The notes beneath the pieces were generated by a model that saw only the letters and a program-made list of their open reading frames with translations, was not told the DNA's origin and did not search any database. 62,480 bases of DNA from Heterotrichella gracilis. Its lineage: Eukaryota > Sar > Xanthophyceae > Tribonematales > Xanthonemataceae. The DNA lies in NCBI GenBank assembly GCA_032358255.1, contig JAULBX010025387.1, forward strand, positions 1 to 62,480, written 5' to 3'. The position numbers and the translations under genes are program-made. Below, in pieces: positions 39,073-51,200 of the stretch (the stretch's first letter is position 1; each line of letters opens with the position of its first letter).

Positions 39073-39721
39073 TCAGAACATGCTATCCACTTGAGCGCTC
39101 TTGTGCTGCCGCTCTGCCGCCCTGGCCTTCCTGATCCTCTCCAGCTCAGGCTTGAGAGCAAAGGTCTTCTTTATCCAGGTGGCCACTTGCACTGCACACA
39201 CACATGCCCACGTTGGCATGCCCCACCTCACAGGCCCAGGTTGGCGCACATGTGCTTGTTCTAATACTTCAATTAGCCCAAAACCTCGACTGGCTCCACA
39301 CTATGATGACAACTGCATACAGGATGTGCAGTTCACTGTTCTTCCAAGTGTCAAGTGTACACCCACCTTCCACTGTCCTGATTTGTGGCACCAGGGTCCT
39401 GACGTTCCTCACTGGCAGCCAGTCCATCAGCCCCTGCCCCCACACCAGCGTGTTCTCGTCAATGACCCCGTGCACCCAGCACTCCCTCAGCACAGGCAGC
39501 GAGCAAGGCCCCCTGGGTACGCTCATCCTGTCACGATAGTACCAGATGTTCTTCTTGGTGGCCTCTCGTACATAGTCTATTTGCTGGATTTCCGTGAAGT
39601 TGTACTTTGGTCGCCGGGTGGGGGGCCCAACCACCTCTGCTTCCTGCTTCTTGGCGCCCTTCTTGGCACGGGGCCTGGCTGTTGGGGCTTCGTCTGGTGG
39701 GGCAATGCCAGCGTCTGCCAT
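39073..39721 (-). CDS. Small GYF-domain protein resembling the C-terminal part of TIC56
   Basis: Two exons (39721-39367 and 39191-39073) join in phase to 157 residues. The N-terminus is Ala/Pro/Lys-rich (ARPRAKKGAKKQEAE) and probably disordered. A GYF_2-type fold follows: IWYYRDRMSVPRGPCSLPVL, RECWVHGVIDENTLVWGQGL and MDWLPVRNV at about residues 60-110. Then comes a basic helix, VATWIKKTFALKPELERIRK and ARAAERQHKS, to MF-stop. GYF_2 modules of this kind occur in TIC56 of plant chloroplast envelopes and bind Pro-rich ligands. The protein is far shorter than plant TIC56 (around 500 residues) and no clear transit peptide is visible. The TIC56 link is therefore tentative and the GYF assignment firmer. 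It is divergent with WDR6, 418 bp apart. Confidence 0.75.
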
Positions 39722-40139
39722 GGTTGCCGTCAGCAGGATAAGAGAGGAGGGGGACAGCTAGAGCATGCAACAATACGTGTGACAGCAAGCGAGCAAGTGG
39801 CGTAATGTGTGTACATATGGTGCTCACATAAGCAGATAAAGTCTGCAACGACTTGTAAAGCGTTTGCAAGGGGGTGGCTGCGGCTAAACTTTTTGTAAGA
39901 TATGACGTGGCCGAGGAATTGCATCCCAGCATACCTGCAACGATCCCCAGACCGTCGAATGCATGCATGTTCGCAGCCGTTTGCGTTGTACGTTCCTTGG
40001 TGAGCTCTATCGTCGACAGCAAGGTGCAGAAGGGTCCCATTCATTGCCACAGCGTAGCACCCTCGTACCCACTGCCAACCACGCACCATGGCTATCTGGA
40101 CGGGGCCCTGGTGCTCACCATGATGCATGCCTCGCCACC
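39722..40139. promoter_or_regulatory. Divergent promoter region between GYF protein and WDR6
   Basis: This 418-bp stretch separates two start codons facing outward, so both promoters lie here. Open frames inside it overlap and have no signature. No defined promoter element was recognised. Confidence 0.5.
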
Positions 40140-43100
40140 ATGTTTAGCCGAGGAGGTCACATAGGTGACGTAACAGCTTTGCACTGTTTCAGTCTCGAAT
40201 ATGGTGATGGACGCAGGAACATACTGGCGGCGGGTGAGTGATGTGGGGGTGCCAATCATGCATGCATGGCGTGCATGCATGCATCCTGGCGTATGCACCC
40301 CACCTCAGTGCAAGCCACCGTGTTCACTCCAGGGACTTGCTTAACTGCGGATTCGTTATTACCTGTGGTTCATCCTCTGAATGCGTGCTGGCGCCCCCAC
40401 CCCGCCCGCCGCAGGCGTTGGTGGGCAGTTGCTGCTGTACGACCTCCCCTCCTCCACCCTGCTCCACCGGTCCACCCCCCTGGATACGGAGCGCGTGCAC
40501 GGCATACACAGCTACACCACACCCACTGCCGCGCTGCTGTTGCTGCACGGGGGCAGGCGCACCGCAGTCCTGCACCTGGCACCCAGCCCCACCCCGCCTG
40601 GCGTGGTCCTCACCCCCCTGGCACACCACCGCTTCCTGGACTGGACACTAGACGCGCTGTTGCTGACCCAGCCAGGTGGCGACGCCCCATGCCGCGCAGC
40701 CGTGGGGCTGACTTCCAACAGCGTTGCGCTGTGCAACCTGCCTCCCATCCCCCACCCGTCCTTACAATACAGCGCTCCACAGGACTACCACCACCTCTCC
40801 ACCCCTCTGCGGGTGGCCGCCAGCGTGTCCTGCAGTGAGCGCCTGCTGCTGTACTCATGTGCTTTGTGGCAGGGGGAGGGTGGGGCTGTGTGGGTGGCGG
40901 CTGGCACTGTGTTCCTGGAGGTGCTGATGTGGGTGGTGGAGGGGGGTGCGGAGGGGGAGGGGGTGGCGCCGCCACTGTACAGATTGCAGGGCCATGAGGG
41001 ATCAATACACAGGTGAGGAGGGTACGGGAGTGGCACTTGGCCGCGCACCGCACAAAATTGCATGGCGGCATCACGCTCAGATGTCACTGTGTCTGGTGCC
41101 GGCTGCTCATGCCCTGCGTGCTGCGTGTCAATGTCCGAATTTGACTATACGGCCATAGGTCAAGATGCATGAACCATACTGTGGCCCACACATGCCCATC
41201 ACCAGCGCACCAGCCCGGCATTCCCCCGCTCCCACCCTGCCCCCCACTCTCTACCACAGGGTCCGATGGCACCCCTCAGGCACACGACTGGCCTCAGGCT
41301 CAGACGACCGCACACTCAGGCTGTGGACCCTGCCCACACACAGCCATATGCCACCGCCACCACACACAGGACACCCTCATTGGCCAGCTACCATCCCACT
41401 GCAGGCCCAGCATGTGCTGTATGGGCACAGCGGGCGCATCTGGGACTGTGCCTGGTCCATTGGTATGGTTGTGTCTGCCAGTGAGGACTGCAGCTGCCGG
41501 GTGTGGGACCAGGGGACCGGGGAGCTGCTGGGAGTCATTCAGGTGAGTGGGATAGTGTGGATGCAACGAGGGGAGGCTGGATGTGGGTGACACTGGCGCT
41601 GCATGGGCTGGCCCTAGGTGCATGGGCTGGCCCTAGCTGCATGGCACCTCCATGTCTCACTGAGGAACGATTGGAACGGTAGAAGAACATTGGCTTATGG
41701 TTGAGCCTTTTTAAGTGGTTGAATAATTGCACTTGAATGCAGGCACGCCCATCACATCGCACTCAAGTAACTGCCTGCCTCATTTAATCATGCCGCCAGC
41801 CGCATGTTCAGCCGCATAAGCCGACCTCCCCCACCCACCTATCTCATGCAGGCGCACAGCGGGCATGGCATCTGGCAGTGCCTGGTGATGGGTGGGCAGC
41901 TGGTGACGGGTGGTGCAGATGCATCAATCAAGCTGTTCACCATAGCACACCACCTCACCAGCAACACTAGCAGTGACAATGGCCAAGCACCCACATCCAG
42001 CAGCCAGGCGGAAAGCTTTACCCTGCGCTCGGCTCCACCAGGCACCCCCGGTGGGCCGACCCTACCCACCTCCACCACCACCTCCACCAGCCACTCTGAG
42101 TGGGTGCGGGGGCTGGCGGCGGTGGGTTTGGGTTGCCTGTACGTGAGCACCAACCAAGGGAGGATACACCGGGTCAGGTTCAGCAGGGAGGGAGGGAAGG
42201 AGGAGTGGGAGGTGGTACATGAGAGCCAGCATGGGGGGCCAATCACCTGCATGGTGGTGGATGGCAGTGGGGATGATGGTGGGGACTGGGACCGGGTGCT
42301 GGTGGGGGAGCAGAACGGCTATGCCACTGCGCTGATGGTGCCTGTGGCTGCTGGGGGGAAGTCGAAGGTAGTGGCAGACTGGAGGGCTGGCCCGGACAGG
42401 TGAGTGCCTGGTGCATGGACTTACCTCCCCTTACAAATGGCATGCTCCCCCTGTGACTGCCTAGGCTGCCCTGCCTGCCTCCAGCCATGAATGCTGCTCC
42501 ACCTTGCCACAGTGCATGCTTTGCCACCGTGACTTGAACGCACTTGACATGCAACGCTGAACCATGCACGAGTCACTCACTCAGTGCATTATTTATTGAC
42601 GATAGAGTGAACACACATTTCCACCACTCATAGTGGTACCCTTTGCATGCTTCCTCTGCAGCGCGGTCCTGGGTGTGTTTACCCCCTGCGGTCCGGAACT
42701 CCTCTTCACGGCAGACTCGAACGCATCCCTGGCATGGTGGCAGCTGGGGCCCGTCACACCCACCTTGCTTGCCCGCGGCGTGTCCCCCTTTCCCTCAAGG
42801 ATACTGGTTGTGGCCATGTGTCCCGGGGATCGGAGCCTGGTGGCAGTTGGGGACCAGGGGGGGAACGTGGTGCTGTTTGGGATAGAACGTGAGGCCATTA
42901 CTCCCCCGCCATGCATAGTAGCTAGTGCCTGCATTCCAATACAACAGCTAGTTGTCTGCCGTAGTTGTTTTGCTATGAAACTCTGCAATAGCAAGTGCAC
43001 AACATGTACATAAGGTGTGAGTATGGTGGGACCCCTCCCTGCTATATGCCATGCTGCAGGACCCCTGCCCTGTGTTGCCACTTTATTGTCCCCTTGATAC

Positions 43101-46100
43101 CCGTCGCACGTATGGTTGTGGAGGTCACCACCCACCTGCCAGGCAGGGACATCAGGCATCCGATGGGAGCAAGCATTCCATATCCATCCCCATCCCAGCA
43201 TGCCCATCCCCAGTATTTTAACTCCACCTTGCAGGCGCCGAAGCTCCCTTGCCTGCCCAGCTGGTGCCCCTCTCCACCCTGCGCTCCACCCACAACGGCA
43301 CCCCCCTGGCATTGATGTGCATGACCTCACCCACAAGCCTGGTGACGGGGGGCAGGGACAGGTGCATCAACACATACACAATGCAGCGGACGGAGGGCCT
43401 CCCCCAGAGCGTTGGAGAGGAGCCATATTGCTCTGCTGCCGCGTTTTGTGATGGTGCGGTGGGGTCACATGGTGCCGGTGAGGATCTGCATGGCGCACAG
43501 GCGGAACCATGTGGTGGCGCTGAGGTGTCGCTGGCACTGACCCGCGTGGAGGCGGCTGGTGCCCTGACTGCCATACAGGCAGAGGTGGAGGTGGAGGGGG
43601 GGGAGAGGCTGGTGGCGGGGTTCCAGGTAGGGGAAAGGGGTTGCTTGGCTTGCTGCATGGCAGGGCAGGTGCGCAGCAATGACCAGGCCAGCCAGTCCTT
43701 CAGGCAACCCAGGCCATTAGGGCTGGAAATCTGTGTGAGGCATGTTTGCAGCCCCACCCCACAGCACACCACATGACCACTCTGTAAGTTGCCACCCATC
43801 TGTTCATCACCACCACGCAGGACCATGTGCATGTCTGGCAGCCACACCCCACACCCTTGTGCCCCACCCATAACCCCCACCTCTTCCCTGCAGGCAGCAG
43901 ATTTTGCCATCTTCAGCACGCGGGACCAGGTGGAGGTGGTGCGGGTGCGCTGCGGGGGCTGGCGGCGGCCATGGGCGCTGGCGCTCAGGGGGGCTGACGC
44001 GCTCATGTTTGCACACGTCACGGACCACAGGCTGCACATCACCCGCAGGCAACAGGCACCGCCAGCACAAGGGGAGTGTGTGTGTGCTGGGGGGGAGGCT
44101 GGGCCCTCTCGTGCACTCCACCTTGTGCACCACGGCCGGGAGATACACGCGGTGGTGGTGGTCCCCGGGGTGGGTGGTGCGCGGTTGGGGATTGTGACAG
44201 GCAGCGAGGACAGCTCCATCCGGGGTGTGGTGTATGAGGCTGGCGGCGGTGTGGCTGCGCTGTGTGGCTCCATGGAGGTTGGCGACCACGCTGCAGGCAC
44301 TGCTGTCAAGGCGCTGGCGCTGCAGGCGCTGGGGGATGGTGCGTTGCTGCCCCGTGGGGGAGGTCTGGGGGGGCATGTGGTGCATCGTGTATTGGGGTTT
44401 GATGTGAGTGGCCATGTGCATGTACGTGTTATTGGTGTTGATGTCCAATTGCGGGCATGTGACATGCCGGTCATGTGGTGCCCAGTGTTTTACTGTTTAC
44501 GTTGTGGTGGCAACATGACAAGTTGGGAGTCAGAGCTTTTGCATTGGACGGTCCCCACACGCTGCACTTGGCCCCCCCCCGTATGATCACATTCCTCCCC
44601 CTCCCTCACTTGCCCCAGGCTCCTGGCTGCTGGTGAGTGGCGGTGCCAAGGAGGTGCTCATGAGCTGGCAGCTGAGCTGGCGGAAGGGGGAGGGCAGCGC
44701 GGGACATGTGCTGCACGCCACACAGCTGGCCACCAGGGCACCGCCCGGCAGGTGTGGGCCCAATCCCGCCACAGCCATCAACACAACACACACGTTGAGC
44801 ATGTGCACCACCTCCCTGTTATGGTGATAAACCGGCAGCGACAACTTGCATGTTGCACCACCACACCTGCATCTAGCCCGCCATCCTTGTGTATGCGCGT
44901 GCATCAAGGTGTGAGAGCAAACCCTTGTCCAGGGTTCCCACCTGTGCCGCAACCCTGTGCAGGGGCCTGCGCCCAGTGCCAAATGCCGCCGGCCACCACT
45001 CGCGCGGTAGCGACCACCGCCTGCTGGCAGTGAGCGCCACATGCCTGCAGGGTCCCGAGGGGGTGCCACCTGTTGCCTTTGTGGTGGCTGCGTCATCTGA
45101 TGCCTCCCTGGCACTGCTGGCATTTAAGGTGGGTATGGGGGGGGGTGAGGAGGGGAGGAGCTAATGGTTGCTGCACCCTACCCCTCCACTGGTGGTTGTT
45201 AGTGCCACATGTGGCAGATTGACTGCTGTAAGTTGCCGATTCCCTCCTCTTCCTGATAACCATGTGCTCCCCTTTGAAATGCTTCTCCCGTCATGCATGC
45301 CGCTGCGCCGCTGTTCCCATTTGCCCCCTTACAGGACGGATAAATCCCAGTTCCTCTCTTCCCCATGTTGCAGCTGTCTGACCGGTCCTGGCACCCCCTG
45401 GCCTCCCTGATCCACCACACACACCCCGTGCTAAGCACAGCCATGGTGGAGGTGGAGGCGGATGGGGGGAGGGGGCTGCAGTTGGTGGTGAGCGGTGCCA
45501 CGGATGGCAGCTTGGCTGTGTGGGAGGTGGGGAGAGAGTGCGAGGGGTTCATGCGTGGTGGCGGAGCAGCATGTACAGCTACAGGTACGGAAGCAGCGCT
45601 TGGCAACTGCCAGCCACTGTACATGTTCGCATGCAGCTGCACGTGCACCTGTTCTGGCGGTGGTCGTTGAACACACAGTGTGAATCTCGGTGAGGCACCA
45701 TCATGGCATAGTGCATGTGATAGCACCCATACTAAGGCCTGACCCTTGCTCCCGCTTTGCAGGTATCCCCCCTGGTCCCGTCCCGCTGTGCGTCTTGCCA
45801 GGGGTGCACCAGTCGGGAGTGAATGCAGTGGCAGCGGCGCACATAGGTATGCATTAAGGGAATAGGCATGAGATTCCCTTGTGGCTTGGCTTCTTCTCTT
45901 GATCGGCAGTCTTTGTTTCTAGAAGCTTCGAAAACAACAGTTTAAAATATAAACGTTCATATTAAGTTAGTTATTCGTTAGTTACATGCCATTATTATTA
46001 GTGAATAAAAATATGCAAATAACACAAAAAATAGAAAATGCTTTGAATGCTCTGTATACATAGCTGTGCTCGTTTCCTTGATGCTGTGCACCCTTTGGGG

Positions 46101-46938
46101 GCTGCACGGCAGGACTTGCATGAGGGTGAGCCTCACTCTGCCTGGACCCACACCCTGTGCACACGCATCAACTGGTGCGCCTTGGTACAGGCAATGGCCT
46201 TGTGGTGGTGGCCAGCGGTGGTGACGACCAGCGGCTGCACGTGGCGCTGATGGCTGTGAGGGCGGAGGGGAGCAGGGTGGAGGGGAGTGAAGGGGAGGGC
46301 ACAAGTGAACTGCAACCCGCTGGTTGCTCTGTGGAGGCAGAAGTGGTGTGCAGCACGTCAGTGGAGAGCGCGCATGCATCGGCACTCAAGGTACCTGTGT
46401 ACCTGTGTGCCTGTGTACCTGTGTATCTGCATGCACTGCAGCGGTCTGGCCTGGCTTGATTGTGGGCGCATTTCATTGCATTGCCTGATCATGGCCTGCC
46501 AATGCGGGCAAGGATCGCTGTACTGCTGCTAGCAAACTCCCTTGCAGCGGGGCCCACAGTGACGATGTCGGTGTGCAGGGGGTGTGGAGTGATGGGCGCC
46601 ACGTGGTCACCACAGGACTGGACCAGAGGGTGCGCTGCTGGAGGCTGGACTGGCAGGGGGCTGGGCCAGGCAGGGATGGCATGCATGCACATGGCGCAGG
46701 CTGTGCACCGGATGGCGTGGGACAGCGGCATGGAGGGTGTGCACATTGTGTGGTAGGGAAGGAGGTGCAGGCCCCTCAGGCGGTGGAGGTTGCGGAGGTG
46801 GGGTGTATTGTGAGCCAGGTGCTGGAGCCTGCGTCATTGAATGTGGGCGTGGTGGGGCGTGGCGAGGGGTGGGTGGAGCTTGGGGTGGCGGTGGTGGGGC
46901 GAGGGGTGGAGATGCTGCAGTGCAGGGTGAATACTTGA
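40140..46938 (+). CDS. WDR6: WDR6/TRM734-like WD40 protein, cofactor of tRNA wobble 2'-O-methylation
   Basis: About 13 exons. The start ATG at 40140 gives MFSRGGHIGDVTALHCFSLE, matching the usual N-terminus. The phase chain is exact through exons 40140-40233, 40415-41012, 41260-41542, 41852-42399, 42662-42888, 43235-43626 and 43894 onward. WD40 features run throughout: RLQGHEGSIHRVRWHPSG, RLASGSDDRTLRLWTLP, LYGHSGRIWDCAWS, SASEDCSCRVWDQGTGE, HSGHGIWQCLVMGGQLVTGG, VTGGRDRCINTY, IVTGSEDSSIRG, VSGATDGSLAVWEV, ASGGDDQRLHVA and the typical last blade HVVTTGLDQRVRCWRLDW. WDR6/Trm734 acts with the FTSJ1/Trm7 methyltransferase on tRNA position 34. The joints at about 44403/44619 and 46390/46549 do not agree in phase with the strongest splice sites, so those borders are uncertain. 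AATAAA lies at 46951-46956, just after the stop. Confidence 0.88.
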
Positions 46939-48203
46939 TCCAATCAATTCAATAAAACGAAATCCAGTGATATATATATATGAGTGGCGGCCACAGAGAC
47001 GGTCCAGGCACAACTGCAAATGCAACATATTAACTTGTTGAACGTTGTCTGACCGGCATATGCCACTATTGTCAATGGCCTGACGTCCATGAAGGTGCTG
47101 ATCAGCTGCTAAGCTTGCATGCCGTCATTTATGCGCATCGGTGAAATTGCGGATTCTTAGTGAATTCGCGGTTCAGCCGCTGGATTTATGGTTGATTATT
47201 GGAATCATTCATTATGTTGGTGACCATGGTGCGGCAGCATTGAGACAGCTGAGGGCTATGCCGCCCAATGCTTAGTAAGTAATACTAAGGCTTGTCAATG
47301 ACAACAATCTTATCCATGCCATGTTCCACTCACTGGCAGTGTGGTTGCGGGCAACCGGCGGCCTGCCGGGCAGCTGCGATATCGTGTCTTTCACTGGAGC
47401 ATGGAGGTTGCAACACTGCTGCCTTGGGGCCCACATGGACGTGCACGGTGGTGACGTTGGTTTCTTTCTTTCCTAAACGTTCTTTCATCCTGATATTATT
47501 ATTAAAATCCAAACTTCCTAGCCCTTTCTTCTTCTAGCGTTCAACAAAAAATGGTTAAATGAAGATTGAATCATTCAATTTACTGACAATTCAAAGCTTG
47601 ACAATGTGACAAAAAGGTGCCACCCTCAGTGAGTCGTAGACTAAGTCTTTAAGATTTATGATCCGCCTGGCCCAGGCTCTGAATCTAATAGATAGTATCA
47701 TGCATATTCTATCATGATCACTGCATGCAGTAACCTTGTCTGTCTTTTGCAATAATATGCAGGCCTGACTAAAGGAATTTTCCAGCAAAAATGGAATATT
47801 GAAATTCTTATTAATGACATGCACCTAACTAGGCTAACGATGGGGCAACAAGAAAAATGTGCGATGCATTATCAGAGTTGTCACCAACACTAATACGTAT
47901 ATAACATATGGACCCCGGCCGCGGGCCGGGGTAAACGCTTGGTGACATCGCAACTAGTTTAAAATCAAAATTTGCGCTGCTGGCATTGACAGGGCAAACT
48001 CACCAATGTACCAAGACATAACATGTGTCTCAGACCAGTGGCAAAGCCATGTGGGTGCCACAGAAGTGACTGACTGGTCTGTGGTTCATGAAGTGACGGC
48101 CCTCCAAGCCATCACATGTTATGATGGCCCATGTGAGCATGCCGGCATGCGAGCATGGTGTACCATGATTTTCTAGAGTGATTGCCACATGGCGCCGCTG
48201 GCC
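46939..48203. other. Convergent intergenic region
   Basis: WDR6 and the flippase gene end towards each other. AATAAA at 46951 and the alternating TATATATATA near 46971-46981 belong to the WDR6 3' flank. No gene was recognised. A GC-rich hairpin lies at 47912-47932. Confidence 0.5.
47912..47932. repeat. GC-rich perfect hairpin
   Basis: Nine bases, ACCCCGGCC, are followed by GCG and the exact complement GGCCGGGGT inside an otherwise AT-rich spacer. It could form a stable stem-loop at RNA or DNA level. No known element is recognised. Confidence 0.55.
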
Positions 48204-51200
48204 TCACTGCTGCGCCACATCAGATGCCAGCACCACGCTGCTGCCTGGGGAATCAGTGCCTGACTCCGACTCGTCTGCCAGGCCGCTGCCCATGCTCTGC
48301 ACCGGGTCGGCCTGGGTTGCCTGCGGGGCGGCGTCCAGGGCTACCTGCAGGGTGTGGCTACTACCCTGCATGCTGCGCAGGCGGGACTTCACTGGAGGCG
48401 CTGCGGCTGAGGGCAGTTGGGTTGGAGAAAGGCTTGGTGCGGGCGCTGCACTGGGAGCTGGCGCTGCTGGTTGGTCACCAGCCAGCGCTGTTCCAGGCAC
48501 TGACAAGGTTGAGGGCTGCGGCCTTCTGCCGTGCTGTGGTGGCTGCTTTCCCGCTGGCGGTGGCTGCTTAGTGCTTGGCTTGCTCTGCGTGACATACCAC
48601 ATGGCATTGAGAGCACTGTGCAAGCATGGCCAGTGCACACACCCTGCAATAGCATGGCATGCCCCAATGAGCACCACTGCCCATGGCTACAAGCATCATG
48701 CTAATGTGAGTATGCGCTATGAGCCACATGGTACCAGCAGTGACATGCCAGCAGCTGTGGTAACAGGGTACTCACCTTGAAGAGGCGCTGCATGAGTGTG
48801 GGCTTTGCCCTGTGCCGGTATGGGTTGACCTGCATCTCTTGGTCCAGCCGCTCCATGATTGGGTTGCGTGCGCTGGCGGTGAACTCGCGGTAGGATCCGT
48901 CATCCTGCTCAGACATGTGGCGCGGGGTGTATGCCGCCAGGGCACTGGCCGCTTCCACGTGGATGCCTGTCACAGCACCACATGCAGCACCCTTAGCGCA
49001 TTGCATGGGCAATGCACCAAGTGCAGTTGCCTTTGCGCATGATGTGCATGCAGTGATGTGCTCATGTGGTGCATGTGTTGTGTCATTGGGTGCACATGTG
49101 GCCATAAACTCAGCATGCGCCACTCACTTGAGGTGCGTGACAGGCGCGATGTGGTCTGTCTCCGCCCCGACAGTGTCCGCTGCATGGACCGCCTGCCCTC
49201 CGCCGTCAGTCCACCAAGTCCTGGCGGCCCCGCCTCCACACCGCCCCCCTGCTGCTCTGCCCCAGCGTGCCGCCTCTCCAGCTCCTGCACCACCTCCTTG
49301 TCCTCGGGGGCCAGATGCCTGCAGGACACAGCCAAGAGCAGGCGTGAGCCACAGGAAGGCCCCTCAAGGCAGCGCATGCATGCACCTGGCTGCGCGCCAC
49401 AGCAGCACAGTCACATGCTTCCCCTCACCCTGCCTCGCAAGGCGCGTCAGAGTTCGTGCAGTACCCTGGTATTCAAGGTGCTGAGCCAATGGGTGGTGTG
49501 CCCTGTGGTACAGCTTGGTGGTCTACTGTTGCCTACCTCTTGATCATGGTGATGAGCAGCGATGGCAGCACTGCCGCCATGGGCACCACCAGTACAGTGA
49601 GCCAGAACGACGGCAGTCGCGCCATGTCATTGATGAACAGCCCAGAGATAGATGTTGACCAGGAAGGGGGCAGCGCACCGTGAACGATGAGGTAGGGGAA
49701 CCACAGGGCTGCACGTGGGGGGGCAGCAGAGTGAAGGGCATGCCTGGTGCTGAGTGGGGATTGCCATTCCTGTATCATGCATGCCACTTTTATCTCCATG
49801 CATGCATATGATTGTCAGATCGGTTGCATCATCCAGTATCATTTGTGGCATGCTGATTACTAATACAATCTAATAGACTCATCTATAGAGTGTGCCTCCA
49901 TCCCTCACCACACCAGTCCAGGTGCCGTTCCCCTTTTCGCCCCCCACCCCCATCCCCATCCCACCGGTCCCTGCTTGGACCCACCTATGCTCCCGCATAT
50001 TGCCACCACGTGCATCCACGTCCACTGCTCCACCATGGTTGCCAGCTGCATGTGCACCGTGACCAGCACCACGGTGTACAGCATGGCGCCAACCTGCCAC
50101 AGGCTGCCGGTGGAGCCGTCACCTCGGGTGGCCGCCAGCGCCGTTGCCGCCATGGTCATCACAAACACCAGCGCAGACTGGAACACGCCGTTGAGCAGCC
50201 ACAGTCCCCGGGATGTGATTGAAAAGTACCTGTTGTGCGCGCTCACCGCGTAGAGCCCTGGGTAGAGCAGGCATGCCTCCCGGTCCACGTCCTTGTCCAC
50301 AATGCCCACCACCAGGGGTGCCAGCGCAGTGAAGAACATGTTGTAGAAGGACATGAACCACTCTGCGCGCAGCACAAACACGCACATCAACATGCATGAT
50401 GTGGGTGCAACTAGCGCCTCTCAATTGGATGGCATTTGAGTTGCCGCAAAGGATTACTAGTAGGGTGAGAGAAGGTCTGGATCTTGGGTATGATGCTTTG
50501 TAGGTCACCATTTAATCACATGGTCTGGTAAGTTTCATCCATGAAATGCCAATGGGTGCCAATAGATTGGACAGATCTGGACGTGTATTTACACGTGATT
50601 AGTGTCACACCCACATACCATTGTAGATGATCTGCCCACTGAAGAAACTGATGGCATTGGCGTAGAACACCGTTAGTCCAAACAGTATGTTTTTGTACAG
50701 GAAGAACTTGACCATGCGCACAATGCGCAGGTAGGACCAGCGTCCATGCACCAGCAGCAGGGTCTCCAGGTAGCGGAACTGCGCGATGGAGAAGTCGCTG
50801 GCCATCACCGCCTGCATGCCCTCCTGGCCACTGATGCCCACACCTGCACAGCGAGACATAGTGTGACAGTCGCATGTCGCATGAGGTGGACTGAACATGT
50901 GCAAGTACATTAAATGAAATCTTCCTTCTTTTCAATCTCATATATATCTGAATTTTCACTTTGCACAAATAGTGAAGGTTTTCTAGCAGGTTGCTGACAG
51001 GGAACGTACATTGCCTTGGCTCACATGTGTACCATTTTATCTCAGTTTATAACAGAGGCCATTTCAGGCCAAATTTGCACAATAAATTTGGCATTAAGTC
51101 TGAAGGCTTGTCACTTTTGTTGCAATTCCATATCTATATACAATATGTTAATGTACACATGCCGGCTATAGTGCATGCACATCTGCTACACCGTCACGCA

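Noticed and set aside
43218..44474. 418-codon open frame antisense to WDR6
   Set aside because: It lies over WDR6 exons 6-7 on the other strand. Its composition (His/Pro/Thr/Ala-rich, no motifs) is what GC-rich codon bias produces opposite a real exon.
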